The position numbers were made by a program, and so were the translations under genes. Shown here one piece after another: positions 43,192 to 51,300 of a DNA stretch of 64,000 bases (the first letter of the stretch is position 1; the number at the start of each line of letters is the position of its first letter). The DNA comes from Mucilaginibacter sp. SJ (GTDB lineage: Bacteria > Bacteroidota > Bacteroidia > Sphingobacteriales > Sphingobacteriaceae), in the NCBI RefSeq assembly GCF_028993635.1, contig NZ_CP118631.1:5208001-5272000 (forward strand). The letters run 5' to 3'. The notes beneath the pieces were generated by a model that was not told where the DNA came from, did not search any database, and saw only the letters and a program-made list of their open reading frames with translations.

Positions 43192-44007
43192 CTATTTCGG
43201 CGCATCGGCAGGATATTGGTTCACCTTCAAATAAGTCTTTTTATAAGTGCTCAAAATCTCAGTTATTTTGGATGGGTCCCGTTTTTCAAACAGGTGAATG
43301 ATCCATACGGTAATACGCAGCATCCCAACCGGGTTAACAATGCCAAGTCCCAGTTTATTGATATCACTATCCCTGCTGGCAATCTGCTTAGGATAAGCAT
43401 CCCCGTTACGGGTAAACAGATCTTCGGCAAAGCACCAGGCGCCATCGCGGGCGTTGCTAAGGGCAAACTGGATGAGGATGGAATTATTTTGCGCATGCAG
43501 GCCCGCCAGTGACAGCAGCGGCGAGATCCGGTTCAGCTCGCTGATCACCTCGTAAGTAAGTGCCGAAAGTATAGTATTGATGGAATTAAAATCATTATGG
43601 ACCTCGGTTAGCGGTTGGTTAAGGTTGCGCGCCACTTCAACAACAGCAACACCCAAATCAAGGTTGATATGCGCGTTCATGCCGATGAGCAGGTGCTGTA
43701 ATACCAATTTCGACGATTTATCAAAAATGCCGAACGCCAACCGCCAGCAATTGGAGCAGGGCTGCTTTTGCTGCCAGCAACGATAGGCCGCGATGTACCT
43801 GTTGGCGAAGATCACGTCCAGCTGTTCCATGCGGGCAGGGTTTTCAAACTCACCGTTTTGGATGCCTTCCTTTACCTTGCAGGTAACCTTATGGTACAGG
43901 GCCGCGAAATACCCCGCCCGGCTGTCGGTTTTTATAGCGTCGGCAATAATAGCCTCTAACTGTTCAATAATCTGGTTAATAGTTTGGGCTGGTGCAATAG
44001 GTTCCAT
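43192..44007 (-). CDS. DUF5995 family protein
   Basis: 271 residues, all helical. It matches the DUF5995 pattern: SRAGYFAALYHKVTCKVKEG, RMEQLDVIFANRYIAAYRCW, LQHLLIGMNAHINLDLGVAV and PLTEVHNDFNSINTIL. Conserved His and Asp residues (HINLD, HNDF) could form a metal site, by analogy with other helical-bundle families. Function uncharacterised. Cytoplasmic; convergent with the orphan membrane protein gene. Confidence 0.8.
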   Translation of the reverse strand: MEPIAPAQTINQIIEQLEAIIADAIKTDSRAGYFAALYHKVTCKVKEGIQNGEFENPARMEQLDVIFANRYIAAYRCWQQKQPCSNCWRLAFGIFDKSSKLVLQHLLIGMNAHINLDLGVAVVEVARNLNQPLTEVHNDFNSINTILSALTYEVISELNRISPLLSLAGLHAQNNSILIQFALSNARDGAWCFAEDLFTRNGDAYPKQIASRDSDINKLGLGIVNPVGMLRITVWIIHLFEKRDPSKITEILSTYKKTYLKVNQYPADAPK

Positions 44008-44150
44008 AGCAGGCAGATAAGTTCAGGTGAATTAATTATTTTAAAGATATGATTTTTGTTGGTCGAAAAATCAGGTAGTATCGGTCTTGGGTGCTATTGG
44101 GTAATTTGTGTATTTTCACAGCATTGTATACTAAACAACACCTGAGCTTT

Positions 44151-44834
44151 ATGCGCAAATTTTTTACCCTCCTGTTACTGTGTGCTGCCTTTATGGATGC
44201 AGGTGCCCAGCAAAAAAACGTACTTAGCCGATGGAACCCCGGAAGCTATTACGACCTACAAAACAACAAAATAACCGGCTTTATTAGATGGAATGTCCCT
44301 AATCGTAGTCTTTTCAAAGGCGTAGGTGATGATTTTCTGTATCGTGTTACTGTTGATGGCGATAAACAAAAGATTAAAACTGCGCAGTTTCGGGCTTTTG
44401 TAATAGGGATAGATAGCTTCGTAGTATCGCATAATAAAGACCTTGAGCTTTTTCCTATTTTGCTGGTGCTTATTGATAGGCCAACCAAACTATATGTACG
44501 CCTGCGTTATAATCAAACTGCTGTGGGAGGCTTTGGTAGCGGAGCCACCATGTTTTACTCTAATCTTGACAGAACTTATTACTATGGCCCGGATCCCGAC
44601 AACGTTACTGAGCTCGACCGCCAACATTTTATTGCAGTTATGAGCGATATAGTGAGCGATAAGCCGAGACTGGTGGAAAAAATCAAGAACAAAGATTACC
44701 GCAAAGGCGATATGGAGGACATTCTTGACGAATATTATTTTGAACGAAACGCCCAAATAGCTAAAGAGGAGGCAGAGAAGAAAAGTGAAGAGAAAAACAA
44801 GAAGAAGGGAGAGGCAAAAAATGTTGATGAATAA
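44151..44834 (+). CDS. Hypothetical secreted protein with charged tail
   Basis: 227 residues from the ATG at MRKFFTLLLLCAAFMDAGAQ, a signal peptide; upstream frame sequence is rejected. The mature part is beta-rich (NKITGFIRWNVPNRS, KIKTAQFRAFVIGIDSFVV, LYVRLRYNQTAVGGFGSG) and ends in about 30 residues of Glu and Lys. I do not recognise the family. Probably periplasmic; Bacteroidota have many such small envelope proteins. Confidence 0.65.
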   Translation: MRKFFTLLLLCAAFMDAGAQQKNVLSRWNPGSYYDLQNNKITGFIRWNVPNRSLFKGVGDDFLYRVTVDGDKQKIKTAQFRAFVIGIDSFVVSHNKDLELFPILLVLIDRPTKLYVRLRYNQTAVGGFGSGATMFYSNLDRTYYYGPDPDNVTELDRQHFIAVMSDIVSDKPRLVEKIKNKDYRKGDMEDILDEYYFERNAQIAKEEAEKKSEEKNKKKGEAKNVDE

Positions 44835-45054
44835 CAATTAACGGCTAAATAGTGTATTGATAGTGAAATATGTTTTTAATTGTGGCGAAAATTTGCTGGT
44901 AATAATAATAAATTAATAATGTTTATCCCTTGAAGCGACGAGATTTGTAAAAGTGCTTTGAATGTACTAAAAACAAGCTTTTTAATAAAACCATAGCCAG
45001 TTTTATACGTACTAATTATAGTATTAATTAATTATTCACCTAAAATTAAACACT

Positions 45055-45138
45055 ATGATTACGTTATTATTGGCATTAAGCGCAAGTGCACTATGTGGTT
45101 TTGTTGTTGCGCACAGTACAAAGGAAAATGAATGTTAA
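45055..45138 (+). CDS. Putative 27-residue membrane peptide
   Basis: ATG to TAA encodes MITLLLALSASALCGFVVAH plus STKENEC. The first 20 residues form a single hydrophobic helix and the tail is polar and ends in Cys; it resembles small single-span membrane peptides, or a toxin-like hydrophobic peptide. A clear intrinsic terminator begins 29 bases after the stop, arguing that the stretch is transcribed as its own unit. No promoter consensus is obvious and no homologues can be checked here. Confidence 0.45.
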   Translation: MITLLLALSASALCGFVVAHSTKENEC

Positions 45139-45167
45139 AAATAATAAGTTAAACGGGTAATTATGTG

Positions 45168-45199
45168 AAAAGGCTGATCAGAAATGATTAGCCTTTTTT
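45168..45199 (+). terminator. Intrinsic terminator after the small peptide gene
   Basis: AAAAGGCTGATCA pairs with TGATTAGCCTTTT (one mismatched position) around GAAA, followed by T residues (six in the run 45194-45199). It points downstream of the 27-residue frame and lies well before the convergent MauG gene end; the A-run on its left could make it bidirectional. Confidence 0.8.
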
Positions 45200-45276
45200 G
45201 TTGAGGGCTTCTTTCGCTACCAATACAAATCCGGAGTGCTTTTAATAAAAATGACGTTTCCATAAGATATCTGATA

Positions 45277-46251
45277 TTAAAATGTTGATGGCCGCAGTTT
45301 CTTCAATTTCCCCGCAAATCTTTTATCTGTTAAAGATACCAGGAAACTTTCGAGGTCGGTTTTTTCCTGTTCGGTCAGGCCCATAGGTGTATTGAGCAGC
45401 GTGTCGCGATTAATGGATTGGGGAACTATTTTATCCGGATCATTATAATAGTCAATGACCTGGCGCAAAGTCCTGAACATGCCGTTATGCATATATGGGG
45501 CGGTAATGGCAATGTTACGTAATGCCCCGATTTTGAACCTGCCCAGGTCGCTTTCCTTTTTCGTGACACAGGCACGGCCGCTGTCCCTTAATATTTTGCC
45601 ATCATAAAGACCAATGGAACGGAACTCCACATCATTGAAGTCGGGGCCAAAATGGCACTGTATGCAACGCCCCTTAGAATTAAAAATCGCAAATCCCCTT
45701 TTAGCCGATTCGCTCACTGCTGCTTCATTATCATTCAGTCGCCAGTCATCAAACGGAGAATCACCGGTTTCAAGGGTCCGCTCGAACTCCGCTAACGCTT
45801 TGGCCAGGTTCGCCGCGTTCGGGGCTTCGTGGAAAACCGCGGAAAACGCAGCCTTATAGTAAGTGTTATGCCCAAGCCGCCATACGACCAGGGCTACCGG
45901 TAAATCCATTTCAATAGGGTTTTGCAATGGGATCAAGGCTTGTTGCTCCAGCGTACTTGCGCGCCCGTCCCAAAAAAAGGCTACCTGCAGGCTCATGTTC
46001 ATTGCAGAGGGCGTATTACGCACACCCTTTCGCTGCTGTACCCCTAAACTTACGGCAGAGGTATCGGCAAAAGCAAAGTTCTCTTTATGGCAGGATGCGC
46101 AGCTGATCTTTTTGGTGCGCGATAATATCGGGTCAAAAAATAATTTCCGGCCTAATAAAGCAGCGGTTAGTGGTTCGGGGTTTTTGAAAGCACTTTGCGA
46201 AAGGATCATGATAACACTGAGCATACATAAAGTGGTACCAAACTTTTTCAT
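45277..46251 (-). CDS. Di-haem cytochrome c peroxidase (MauG/CcpA type)
   Basis: 324 residues from the ATG at MKKFGTTLCMLSVIMILSQS, a signal peptide. Two haem-binding motifs, CASCH (51-55) and CIQCH (196-200), with other family features LGRKLFFDPILSRTKKIS, GVRNTPSAMNM, AFFWDGRASTLEQQ and APYMHNGMFRTLRQVIDYYN. It reduces peroxide in the periplasm using c-type cytochromes, or acts in MauG-like oxidation. Distal haem ligation cannot be settled by eye. It lies ten bases after a small lipocalin-like gene, probably one operon. Confidence 0.93.
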   Translation of the reverse strand: MKKFGTTLCMLSVIMILSQSAFKNPEPLTAALLGRKLFFDPILSRTKKISCASCHKENFAFADTSAVSLGVQQRKGVRNTPSAMNMSLQVAFFWDGRASTLEQQALIPLQNPIEMDLPVALVVWRLGHNTYYKAAFSAVFHEAPNAANLAKALAEFERTLETGDSPFDDWRLNDNEAAVSESAKRGFAIFNSKGRCIQCHFGPDFNDVEFRSIGLYDGKILRDSGRACVTKKESDLGRFKIGALRNIAITAPYMHNGMFRTLRQVIDYYNDPDKIVPQSINRDTLLNTPMGLTEQEKTDLESFLVSLTDKRFAGKLKKLRPSTF

Positions 46252-46261
46252 TTTTAAATGC

Positions 46262-46651
46262 TTATTTAACAGTGCCTGCATTTTTAAATAAGAAGCCATT
46301 CGTGCCTGCTCTGCGGCCTTTACAAGTATCCTGTATTACATGAAACTTCAGCGAATCGCGCCGACCGAAGAATTCAACTTTATAAATTCCTTCATACTGC
46401 GCATTGCAAGTAGGGTCGGAAATGTAAAGCGTGTCCTGCTTCATATGATAGGTACCGCTCACGAATTCTTTTTTATTAATAAACCCGTCAAACGTACCGT
46501 TGGCCCTGAATATAGCCAGCAACTTAAACGGGCCTCCGGGCTGCGTACTGGAATATTCCCATTTGCCGACAAGCAGATTATTGTCATAAGTAAAAGACAA
46601 TGCCATAAATAACATGAGCATAATAATGCTGAATTGATAAAGTTTTTTCAT
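46262..46651 (-). CDS. Lipocalin-like small secreted protein
   Basis: 129 residues with an N-terminal hydrophobic signal (FSIIMLMLFMALSF). The body has the short lipocalin-like pattern of Bacteroidota proteins: LLVGKWEYSSTQPGG, AIFRANGTFDGFINKKEF, SGTYHMKQDTLYIS, YEGIYKVEFFGRRDSLKFHV. First gene of a pair with the peroxidase. Function unknown; ligand binding is inferred from fold only. Confidence 0.7.
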   Translation of the reverse strand: MKKLYQFSIIMLMLFMALSFTYDNNLLVGKWEYSSTQPGGPFKLLAIFRANGTFDGFINKKEFVSGTYHMKQDTLYISDPTCNAQYEGIYKVEFFGRRDSLKFHVIQDTCKGRRAGTNGFLFKNAGTVK

Positions 46652-47241
46652 ACCGATGCTTATGGTTAAGGAAGTTCAAAAAAAAGATATTTTAATCAGT
46701 CGGCCTTTAGCGTATGTTGCAAATACGTTCGTATTTGTTGCATGTGCCGGGACAGTCGATAGATTCTTTGTTTGAAGTGGATAAATACCTTTGCTACCTC
46801 CAGAGCTTGTGGTAAACATGTTAAGCATCAAAATCTGCTTGCGGTAGCGGGGGCCTGGAAAGGGTAATGACAGACAATTACCGTTATAATTTAAAGCTGG
46901 AGCAATTTGCCCAATTGACCAACCGCAGTTTGAACGCTGGTGCACGCGTGTCGCGTATACCTTACTATTATTTTATAAAAACTCAATATTAATTAAACCT
47001 TTACCGCCTGCATGGTCTATCGCACTTGAATTGCCAATATGAAGGTTCGGTAACAAAGCCGGCTTCTACCGCAACTCGCACAAAGCGTTGGTGTACTGGT
47101 GACTTTTGCTAATGCATCATCAATTAGTAGAAGAGTCACGGGTACCCCACATCTCAACCCAACGCTGCATACCCGCGCGAAGATAGTTGCGTTCTACCTG
47201 GCTGTTTACGATGTACACGTGCGCCGGCGAAGGATCATTAT
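46652..47241. other. Degenerate region with gene remnants
   Basis: No intact gene. It holds an AraC-type fragment on the plus strand (46867-46992) and an unassigned open stretch on the minus strand (about 47130-47260). Sequence between them has no clear frame. This marks the edge of an accessory-looking patch. Confidence 0.6.
46867..46992 (+). pseudogene. Remnant of an AraC-family HTH gene
   Basis: The frame reads MTDNYRYNLKLEQFAQLTNR then SLNAGARV and soon stops. The first part closely follows the first HTH helix region of AraC regulators (pattern LEQFAQLTNRSL), after which similarity ends abruptly where KRDF would be expected. Upstream, SIDSLFEVDKYLCYLQ in another frame may be the same gene's N-side. 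Best read as a truncated, frameshifted pseudogene. Confidence 0.55.
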
Positions 47242-47262
47242 TTAATAAGCATCCGCTTGAGG
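47132..47262 (-). pseudogene. Unassigned C-terminal gene fragment
   Basis: On the minus strand a frame overlapping the protease gene's end reads CLLNNDPSPAHVYIVNSQVE, continues RNYLRAGMQRWVEMWGTRDS and stops. The composition is protein-like and lacks a start codon, as if it were the tail of a gene whose front was replaced by the protease gene. I cannot name the family. Confidence 0.3.
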
Positions 47263-48240
47263 TGCAGCAGGCTGTGCTGGTTGTACTAACTGTTGTTGCG
47301 GGATGTTCATTTGCCGCCCAAAAGATAGCCCATAATTATTTTCATACAGTTTACTGAAGGTCATAGCATCAAAAAAACCATTAACAAGTATGTATGATTC
47401 CCATAACAAATCACTCAATTCACCCTTGCTCTGTTCAATTTTAAGATTAAACCCATTTATTTTCTCAAATAATAAAGGCCTCGAATGTATTTTGTGCTCA
47501 TCGTAATTCGAAAAATATATAACGGCCTGCTCAATAATCTTGTTATCACCACTACCTTCAAACATATATTGAGCTAACCAAGTTTGTACGAGCTCTTTTG
47601 ACAAAGCTGCTGCATCATTGCATTGTTCAAGTTGCGCCAATGTATATTTTTCAATTAATGGAATATAAGCAGGTAACGCTTCTGGTCCCTCGTTTTTTAT
47701 TGCCTCTTTTACGTTTTCAAATCCTCTAATTATAGATCTCGCAGGTATGCCGTTTAACTGAGGATCGATCGGGCCAAGGGTTGCACTTGGATGGAGCGTT
47801 ATCGTGTCGCCTGATAAAGCAAGCATAGTTGCTGCTGAATAAGCAGAATGTGGCACTAAAAAATGAACTTTATTGAACCGGTTTCTCAGTACGGATACTA
47901 TTCTTTCGGTTGCATCTGGACTACCTCCTGGACTATGTATCAAAACATCAATCTCTTTGACATTGGCGGCTATATTGCTGATGATATCGGTAAAGCCTTC
48001 TACGTCGTCAAGCAATATAGAATTACTGTTACCTGCATATTGAGCAAATGCGGAAGTAAAATTACTTGCGTAAACTATAAGGGGACGCGCTCTTAAAGCT
48101 TCAATGTCAGAATAACATTGCTTTCTAAGAGTGAGTAAGTCACCTCCTGTTTTTGGCCCAGATGAAATGTAGTTTGACCAGTCGAGTTTAGTAAGGATTT
48201 TAGTGCGTACGGGCGTTGTTGTTTGTGATGACGTGTCCAT
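47242..48240 (-). CDS. SDH family Clp-fold serine proteinase
   Basis: 332 residues, no signal peptide. The centre is a ClpP/SppA-type fold of the serine dehydrogenase proteinase family (PF01972): VLIHSPGGSPDATERIV (oxyanion-hole region), the nucleophile candidate Ser135 in HSAYSAATMLALSGD, and ATLGPIDPQLNG with a conserved Asp. The C-terminal 100 residues are helical and end with a Pro/Ala/Gln-rich tail. Such proteases occur scattered in accessory regions; substrate unknown. It overlaps a 70-residue gene by 41 bases, suggesting translational coupling. Confidence 0.85.
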   Translation of the reverse strand: MDTSSQTTTPVRTKILTKLDWSNYISSGPKTGGDLLTLRKQCYSDIEALRARPLIVYASNFTSAFAQYAGNSNSILLDDVEGFTDIISNIAANVKEIDVLIHSPGGSPDATERIVSVLRNRFNKVHFLVPHSAYSAATMLALSGDTITLHPSATLGPIDPQLNGIPARSIIRGFENVKEAIKNEGPEALPAYIPLIEKYTLAQLEQCNDAAALSKELVQTWLAQYMFEGSGDNKIIEQAVIYFSNYDEHKIHSRPLLFEKINGFNLKIEQSKGELSDLLWESYILVNGFFDAMTFSKLYENNYGLSFGRQMNIPQQQLVQPAQPAAPQADAY

Positions 48241-48412
48241 TAATGGTTGAGGCTATAGAAGTTGTTTGCTGCTTTATAGACCTCCCCATTGCGACATGGG
48301 TTCGTTTGATTATATTACTGGCTCTATCATAATAACTCAAAGCTGCCTTTGTGTTGTCATTTATTACTGAATCTGATTGAGCAATAAATAATTCTGTTAT
48401 TTCAGTTGCCAT
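48200..48412 (-). CDS. Small helical protein coupled to the SDH protease
   Basis: 70 residues from MATEITELFIAQSDSVINDN. It is hydrophilic and helical, rich in Asn, Thr and Ser; no domain recognised. Its 3' end overlaps the protease start by 41 bases in another frame, an unusual length of overlap that supports coupled expression. It could be an adaptor, inhibitor or substrate of the protease; this is inference. An eight-codon-longer start exists but is less likely. Confidence 0.5.
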   Translation of the reverse strand: MATEITELFIAQSDSVINDNTKAALSYYDRASNIIKRTHVAMGRSIKQQTTSIASTINGHVITNNNARTH

Positions 48413-48743
48413 GTTTGCTAAAATTGAGGAGTGCAAAGGTAAGGTTATAAGCGTTTTAATTGTTAATTGTTTTGCAATATTATGAATTTATTGATATATG
48501 CAAAGCAATTTAGCTTTTTTATTTAATTAACTATGGGTTGTATGTATAATTTCATTTAAAGAAATTATGCATGTTATTCCCGCTTGTGATCTGTGTTATG
48601 GTTAGATAAGTAAACTATAAAGTAAAGCAGAATCTTGCGTGATGTCAAGAGATGATGCTCACAAGCGAGGACACCCCACTGGCGCGTTGTAGCGTAGGAA
48701 AAGTGCCGGCGTATTCGTGACTTTAAAAGATTATAAGAAATTC
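48413..48743. other. AT-rich gap upstream of the protease pair
   Basis: About 330 bases, more AT-rich than the flanking genes up to 48640, probably with the promoter for the minus-strand pair. No repeats or hairpins of note were found. Confidence 0.45.
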
Positions 48744-49820
48744 CTATCCCCCCACAACCCCCAATACCCTGTTCACTGCCGATAAGCTCATTTCCAGCCT
48801 GCCGGCAATCTGCCTTTGGCTCAAGCCTTGTTTATGAAGCGCGAGCACATCGGCTGCGCGGCGTTGCCGTTCTACCTGGCTGTAGCGGCGCAGGTGTTTA
48901 ACCTCATTATCGGTATGGGAAAATACAAACTGCAAAAAGCCGTTTAGCCTTTCCAGCCGGCCGAGGCATACGTTATGGCTGCCGTACATTTCGGCGGTGC
49001 TGCGTTGTTTTACCTGTTTAAGGTAGCGGTAACCGGGCAGGGTCTGGCTTTCGGCCATGGCGAAAGCGCTGTCGGCAAAGTTGATGAGCATTTTGCTGCC
49101 CTGAAGGTCGTTACGGGTAATGGGCAGTGAAGGGTTGCGCTTGGGCGTGTGGGCCAGCACCAGGATGCTGAGGCCATGCCGGGTTTTAAGCAGTTTGAGC
49201 TGTTTCATGAGCGAGAGCGCCTGGCTGCTGCGTTCGGTGCCGTTGCGCAGGCAGGTAATATTATCAATAATGAGCACCCTGGCATCGGTACGTTTAATAG
49301 CGCGACTAAGCGCGTGGGTAATAAACTCATCAAAAGTTTTAAAATCTTGCGGCAGGCCGGTCATCTGGTTAAACTCGCCGCGGTAAAAATTTTCGTGAAA
49401 GGTGTGGGTGGCGTTGCCGTCGGTATAGCGCTGTTCAAATTGTTTGCCGGTTAGTTCAAAATCAATGTAGAGAACCGGGCTGGGCTCGGCATCCATTTTA
49501 AAAGGTGTGATGGCTTTGCCGCGGGTAATGCTGTCGCCCAGTTGTACGGCCAGTAAACTTTTGCCCATATTGGTATCGGCAAACAGGATACACAGCTCAC
49601 CCTCAAGCCAAAACTCGCCAAACAACATCCGGGGCGTTTGGCGTTCGCGTTCCATGGCCATCCATGTACTGGCCTGGTGGATAATAAAAGCATCGGGAGG
49701 GATAGCATCAGGGTCATAAACCCTCGGGCGGATCCCTCTTTTAGCGTCTCTTCGAGCCGCCTCGCGCACATCGGCGCGGATCATTTCCACAATGAGTGGT
49801 CGTCCATTTTTTTCAATCAT
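48744..49820 (-). CDS. RepA-like AAA ATPase with C-terminal helix-turn-helix
   Basis: 358 residues. A RecA/RepA-type ATPase core has Walker A ADTNMGKS (81-88) and Walker B RVLIIDN (Asp186), with sensor-like LVLAHTPKR and NDLQGSKMLINFADSAFAM. This matches the AAA_25/RepA group of plasmid and integrative-element helicases. The last 35 residues form an HTH (LHKQGLSQRQIAGRLEMSLS) resembling resolvase-type HTHs. The basic N-terminus is R/K-rich. No replication gene, origin or integrase is beside it. A mobile-element relic or domesticated DNA-binding ATPase are both possible. Confidence 0.8.
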   Translation of the reverse strand: MIEKNGRPLIVEMIRADVREAARRDAKRGIRPRVYDPDAIPPDAFIIHQASTWMAMERERQTPRMLFGEFWLEGELCILFADTNMGKSLLAVQLGDSITRGKAITPFKMDAEPSPVLYIDFELTGKQFEQRYTDGNATHTFHENFYRGEFNQMTGLPQDFKTFDEFITHALSRAIKRTDARVLIIDNITCLRNGTERSSQALSLMKQLKLLKTRHGLSILVLAHTPKRNPSLPITRNDLQGSKMLINFADSAFAMAESQTLPGYRYLKQVKQRSTAEMYGSHNVCLGRLERLNGFLQFVFSHTDNEVKHLRRYSQVERQRRAADVLALHKQGLSQRQIAGRLEMSLSAVNRVLGVVGG

Positions 49821-50311
49821 AGCGTTATGTCGTTGATAAATTAATGCTTGGTGGTTAGGGTTAAGTCGTAAGTCAGAAGTCGTAAGTCAGAAGTCCCGGC
49901 TATAGCGGGAGAAAACCCGACTTATGGCTTCCGGCTTAGTACTCTTGACTTAATACCCCCGGGAAATTTTCATAAGCCCTCTCCTTTGGAGAGGGTTGGG
50001 TGAGGCCCAAATTTAGCTGCAGGTTTTTGCAATATTGGTGGCGCTGTTTTGTCAGTACCTTTCAGTAAAATGGAGGGTTCAAATAAAAACTTCAAAAAAA
50101 CAGCAAAAAATACATGAAAAATACAAGGTGAAAAACGCGGTTGAACTGCTGCTTTAGTGAGCGGTTAAATTTACAGGTAAAAAGGTTTAATTGTTGATAA
50201 TCAGATGTTTAACTATGTTTCATCAAAAAAGCTAAACTGTTGATTTTTAAGGTGTTTCAGAAAATACCTGTTTCGCGTTTCGGCTTTCAAAAAATGGGAC
50301 ACCCGGGTTTT
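49821..50311. other. Gene-free gap with palindromic and word-repeat sequences
   Basis: It contains the AAGTC-word quasi-palindrome (49862-49957) and a hairpin CCCTCTCC-TTT-GGAGAGGG at 49977-49995 followed by TTGGGTGAGGC, a widespread intergenic sequence in Bacteroidota. Then comes an A-rich stretch with no clear gene. Confidence 0.6.
49862..49957. repeat. AAGTC-phased quasi-palindrome
   Basis: The left arm is TTAAGTCGTAAGTCAGAAGT and continues with the same words; the right arm ends TACTCTTGACTTAA. The arms are approximately complementary around a small CCCGGC/GCGGG hairpin. It is a phased short-word repeat of the kind seen also at 60812-60902. Confidence 0.55.
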
Positions 50312-50845
50312 TTAAAAAAAGAAGGGATCAGGAAATGTCAATTTTTTTTCGGGAATCAAAAAAAAGGACACCTCATTTGTTACAATTCCGGGGTGCAGGT
50401 TAAACACTACTTTAACTTGCAGTACCGCGCTTATAACAAGGCAAACCACCCATGCCGCAAACCATTTAAGCGATAGCCGGGTATTTATAACAGCTTTAAA
50501 AAAGAATATGGTCATTACCAGCAGCGCTAAAGCTGTGGCATAGGTAAACTGCTGCCAGCTGCTCACCGGTATATACCTGAACACATACACAGAAAACATG
50601 GCGCAGCTGCCCGCCAGGCTGGCAAAGCTCATGCGCCTGATAAAGACCCATTTGTTGGTTTCGAGCAGAATGATAGCCGCTATAACCATGACTACCCATT
50701 TACTGCATGCAACAACGTTGGATAACAATATGGCCTCGGGCGTAACCATATAGCCAAACTTTTGTTCAATGAACCATGCGGTTATCATGACTGATGCAGC
50801 AAAGTTTATGATGGCGGTTATGGCGTTTCGGGTGTTAGCAGGCAT
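50312..50845 (-). CDS. Orphan multi-pass membrane protein
   Basis: 177 residues, four to five hydrophobic helices (about 8-28, 40-62, 72-92, 100-118, 124-146) joined by short loops, with a cytoplasmic tail rich in Phe and Lys (FFLIPEKKLTFPDPFFF). No family recognised. Alone between the AAA ATPase gene and metK, at the edge of the accessory-looking patch. Confidence 0.55.
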   Translation of the reverse strand: MPANTRNAITAIINFAASVMITAWFIEQKFGYMVTPEAILLSNVVACSKWVVMVIAAIILLETNKWVFIRRMSFASLAGSCAMFSVYVFRYIPVSSWQQFTYATALALLVMTIFFFKAVINTRLSLKWFAAWVVCLVISAVLQVKVVFNLHPGIVTNEVSFFLIPEKKLTFPDPFFF

Positions 50846-51300
50846 TTAAATCAGGCTCGGGGATTTTGGGTGATAAATGTATGTATTTATAATTTAATTA
50901 GGAAAGGAGGAGTTTGGTTCAAATAGTGTTGTTTTTGTCAGCAGGAAAGCTTTGGGCGAAACCGGGCAGAACAATGCTGGGTTTGTGGGTACGGAAGGGC
51001 ATAGCAAGTTTTTGAAGAAGCAGTGGCTGGAGGGAGCGAAGCAGGGCAAAATAATTGCAGCCCATGGTTCTGGCTGGTTTGCAGGGTAAAGGCCCGTGCG
51101 GCAAAAAAGCCTCCCTGCTGACTTGATGTTTGGTTACTTTGCATCTAAGGTAAAGTAACAGCCCCTGCGGCAACTGAGCGGGCCAATGATTTTTGTTATT
51201 ACTAAAGTACTTTCCTGCCTTATAAACGGGATGGCCCCCAAAACAACAATAGCGACAGGTAAGCCCGTCGCTATTGCATATATTATATAGGTGTAATTAA
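50846..51300. other. Gene-free gap between orphan membrane gene and metK
   Basis: About 455 bases. A palindrome GGTTACTTT...AAAGTAAC lies at about 51133-51151, with short CCCGTGCGGC/CCCTGCGGC words on both sides. Open frames on the minus strand here have an unusual Pro/Leu/Cys-rich composition and are rejected as genes. The end contains the metK terminator. Confidence 0.45.
51247..51276 (-). terminator. metK terminator
   Basis: CAATAGCGAC and GTCGCTATTG pair perfectly around a ten-base loop. Read on the minus strand, the hairpin lies about 25 bases past the metK stop and is followed by TTGTTTT. Confidence 0.7.

Larger units (their letters stand above)
44835..45276. other. AT-rich gap holding a small peptide gene and terminator
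   Basis: Between the secreted protein gene and the MauG gene. Apart from the peptide gene at 45055-45138 and the hairpin at 45168-45199, I see AT-rich DNA with no repeats. Confidence 0.55.

Noticed and set aside
46676..46945. 89-codon minus-strand frame
   Set aside because: Antisense to the AraC remnant, with no recognisable pattern of its own.
50240..50476. 78-codon plus-strand frame
   Set aside because: It overlaps the 3' end of the membrane-protein gene antisense and is mostly A/T-rich low-complexity translation.
50919..51173. 84-codon minus-strand frame before metK
   Set aside because: Pro/Leu/Cys-rich composition without domain similarity, in a region with inverted-repeat structure; more likely a non-coding repeat.
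46652..51300. Complete prophage, integrative element or defence island
   Set aside because: The patch looks accessory, but I found no integrase, attachment-site repeats, tRNA, restriction or known defence genes, so I claim only individual genes.
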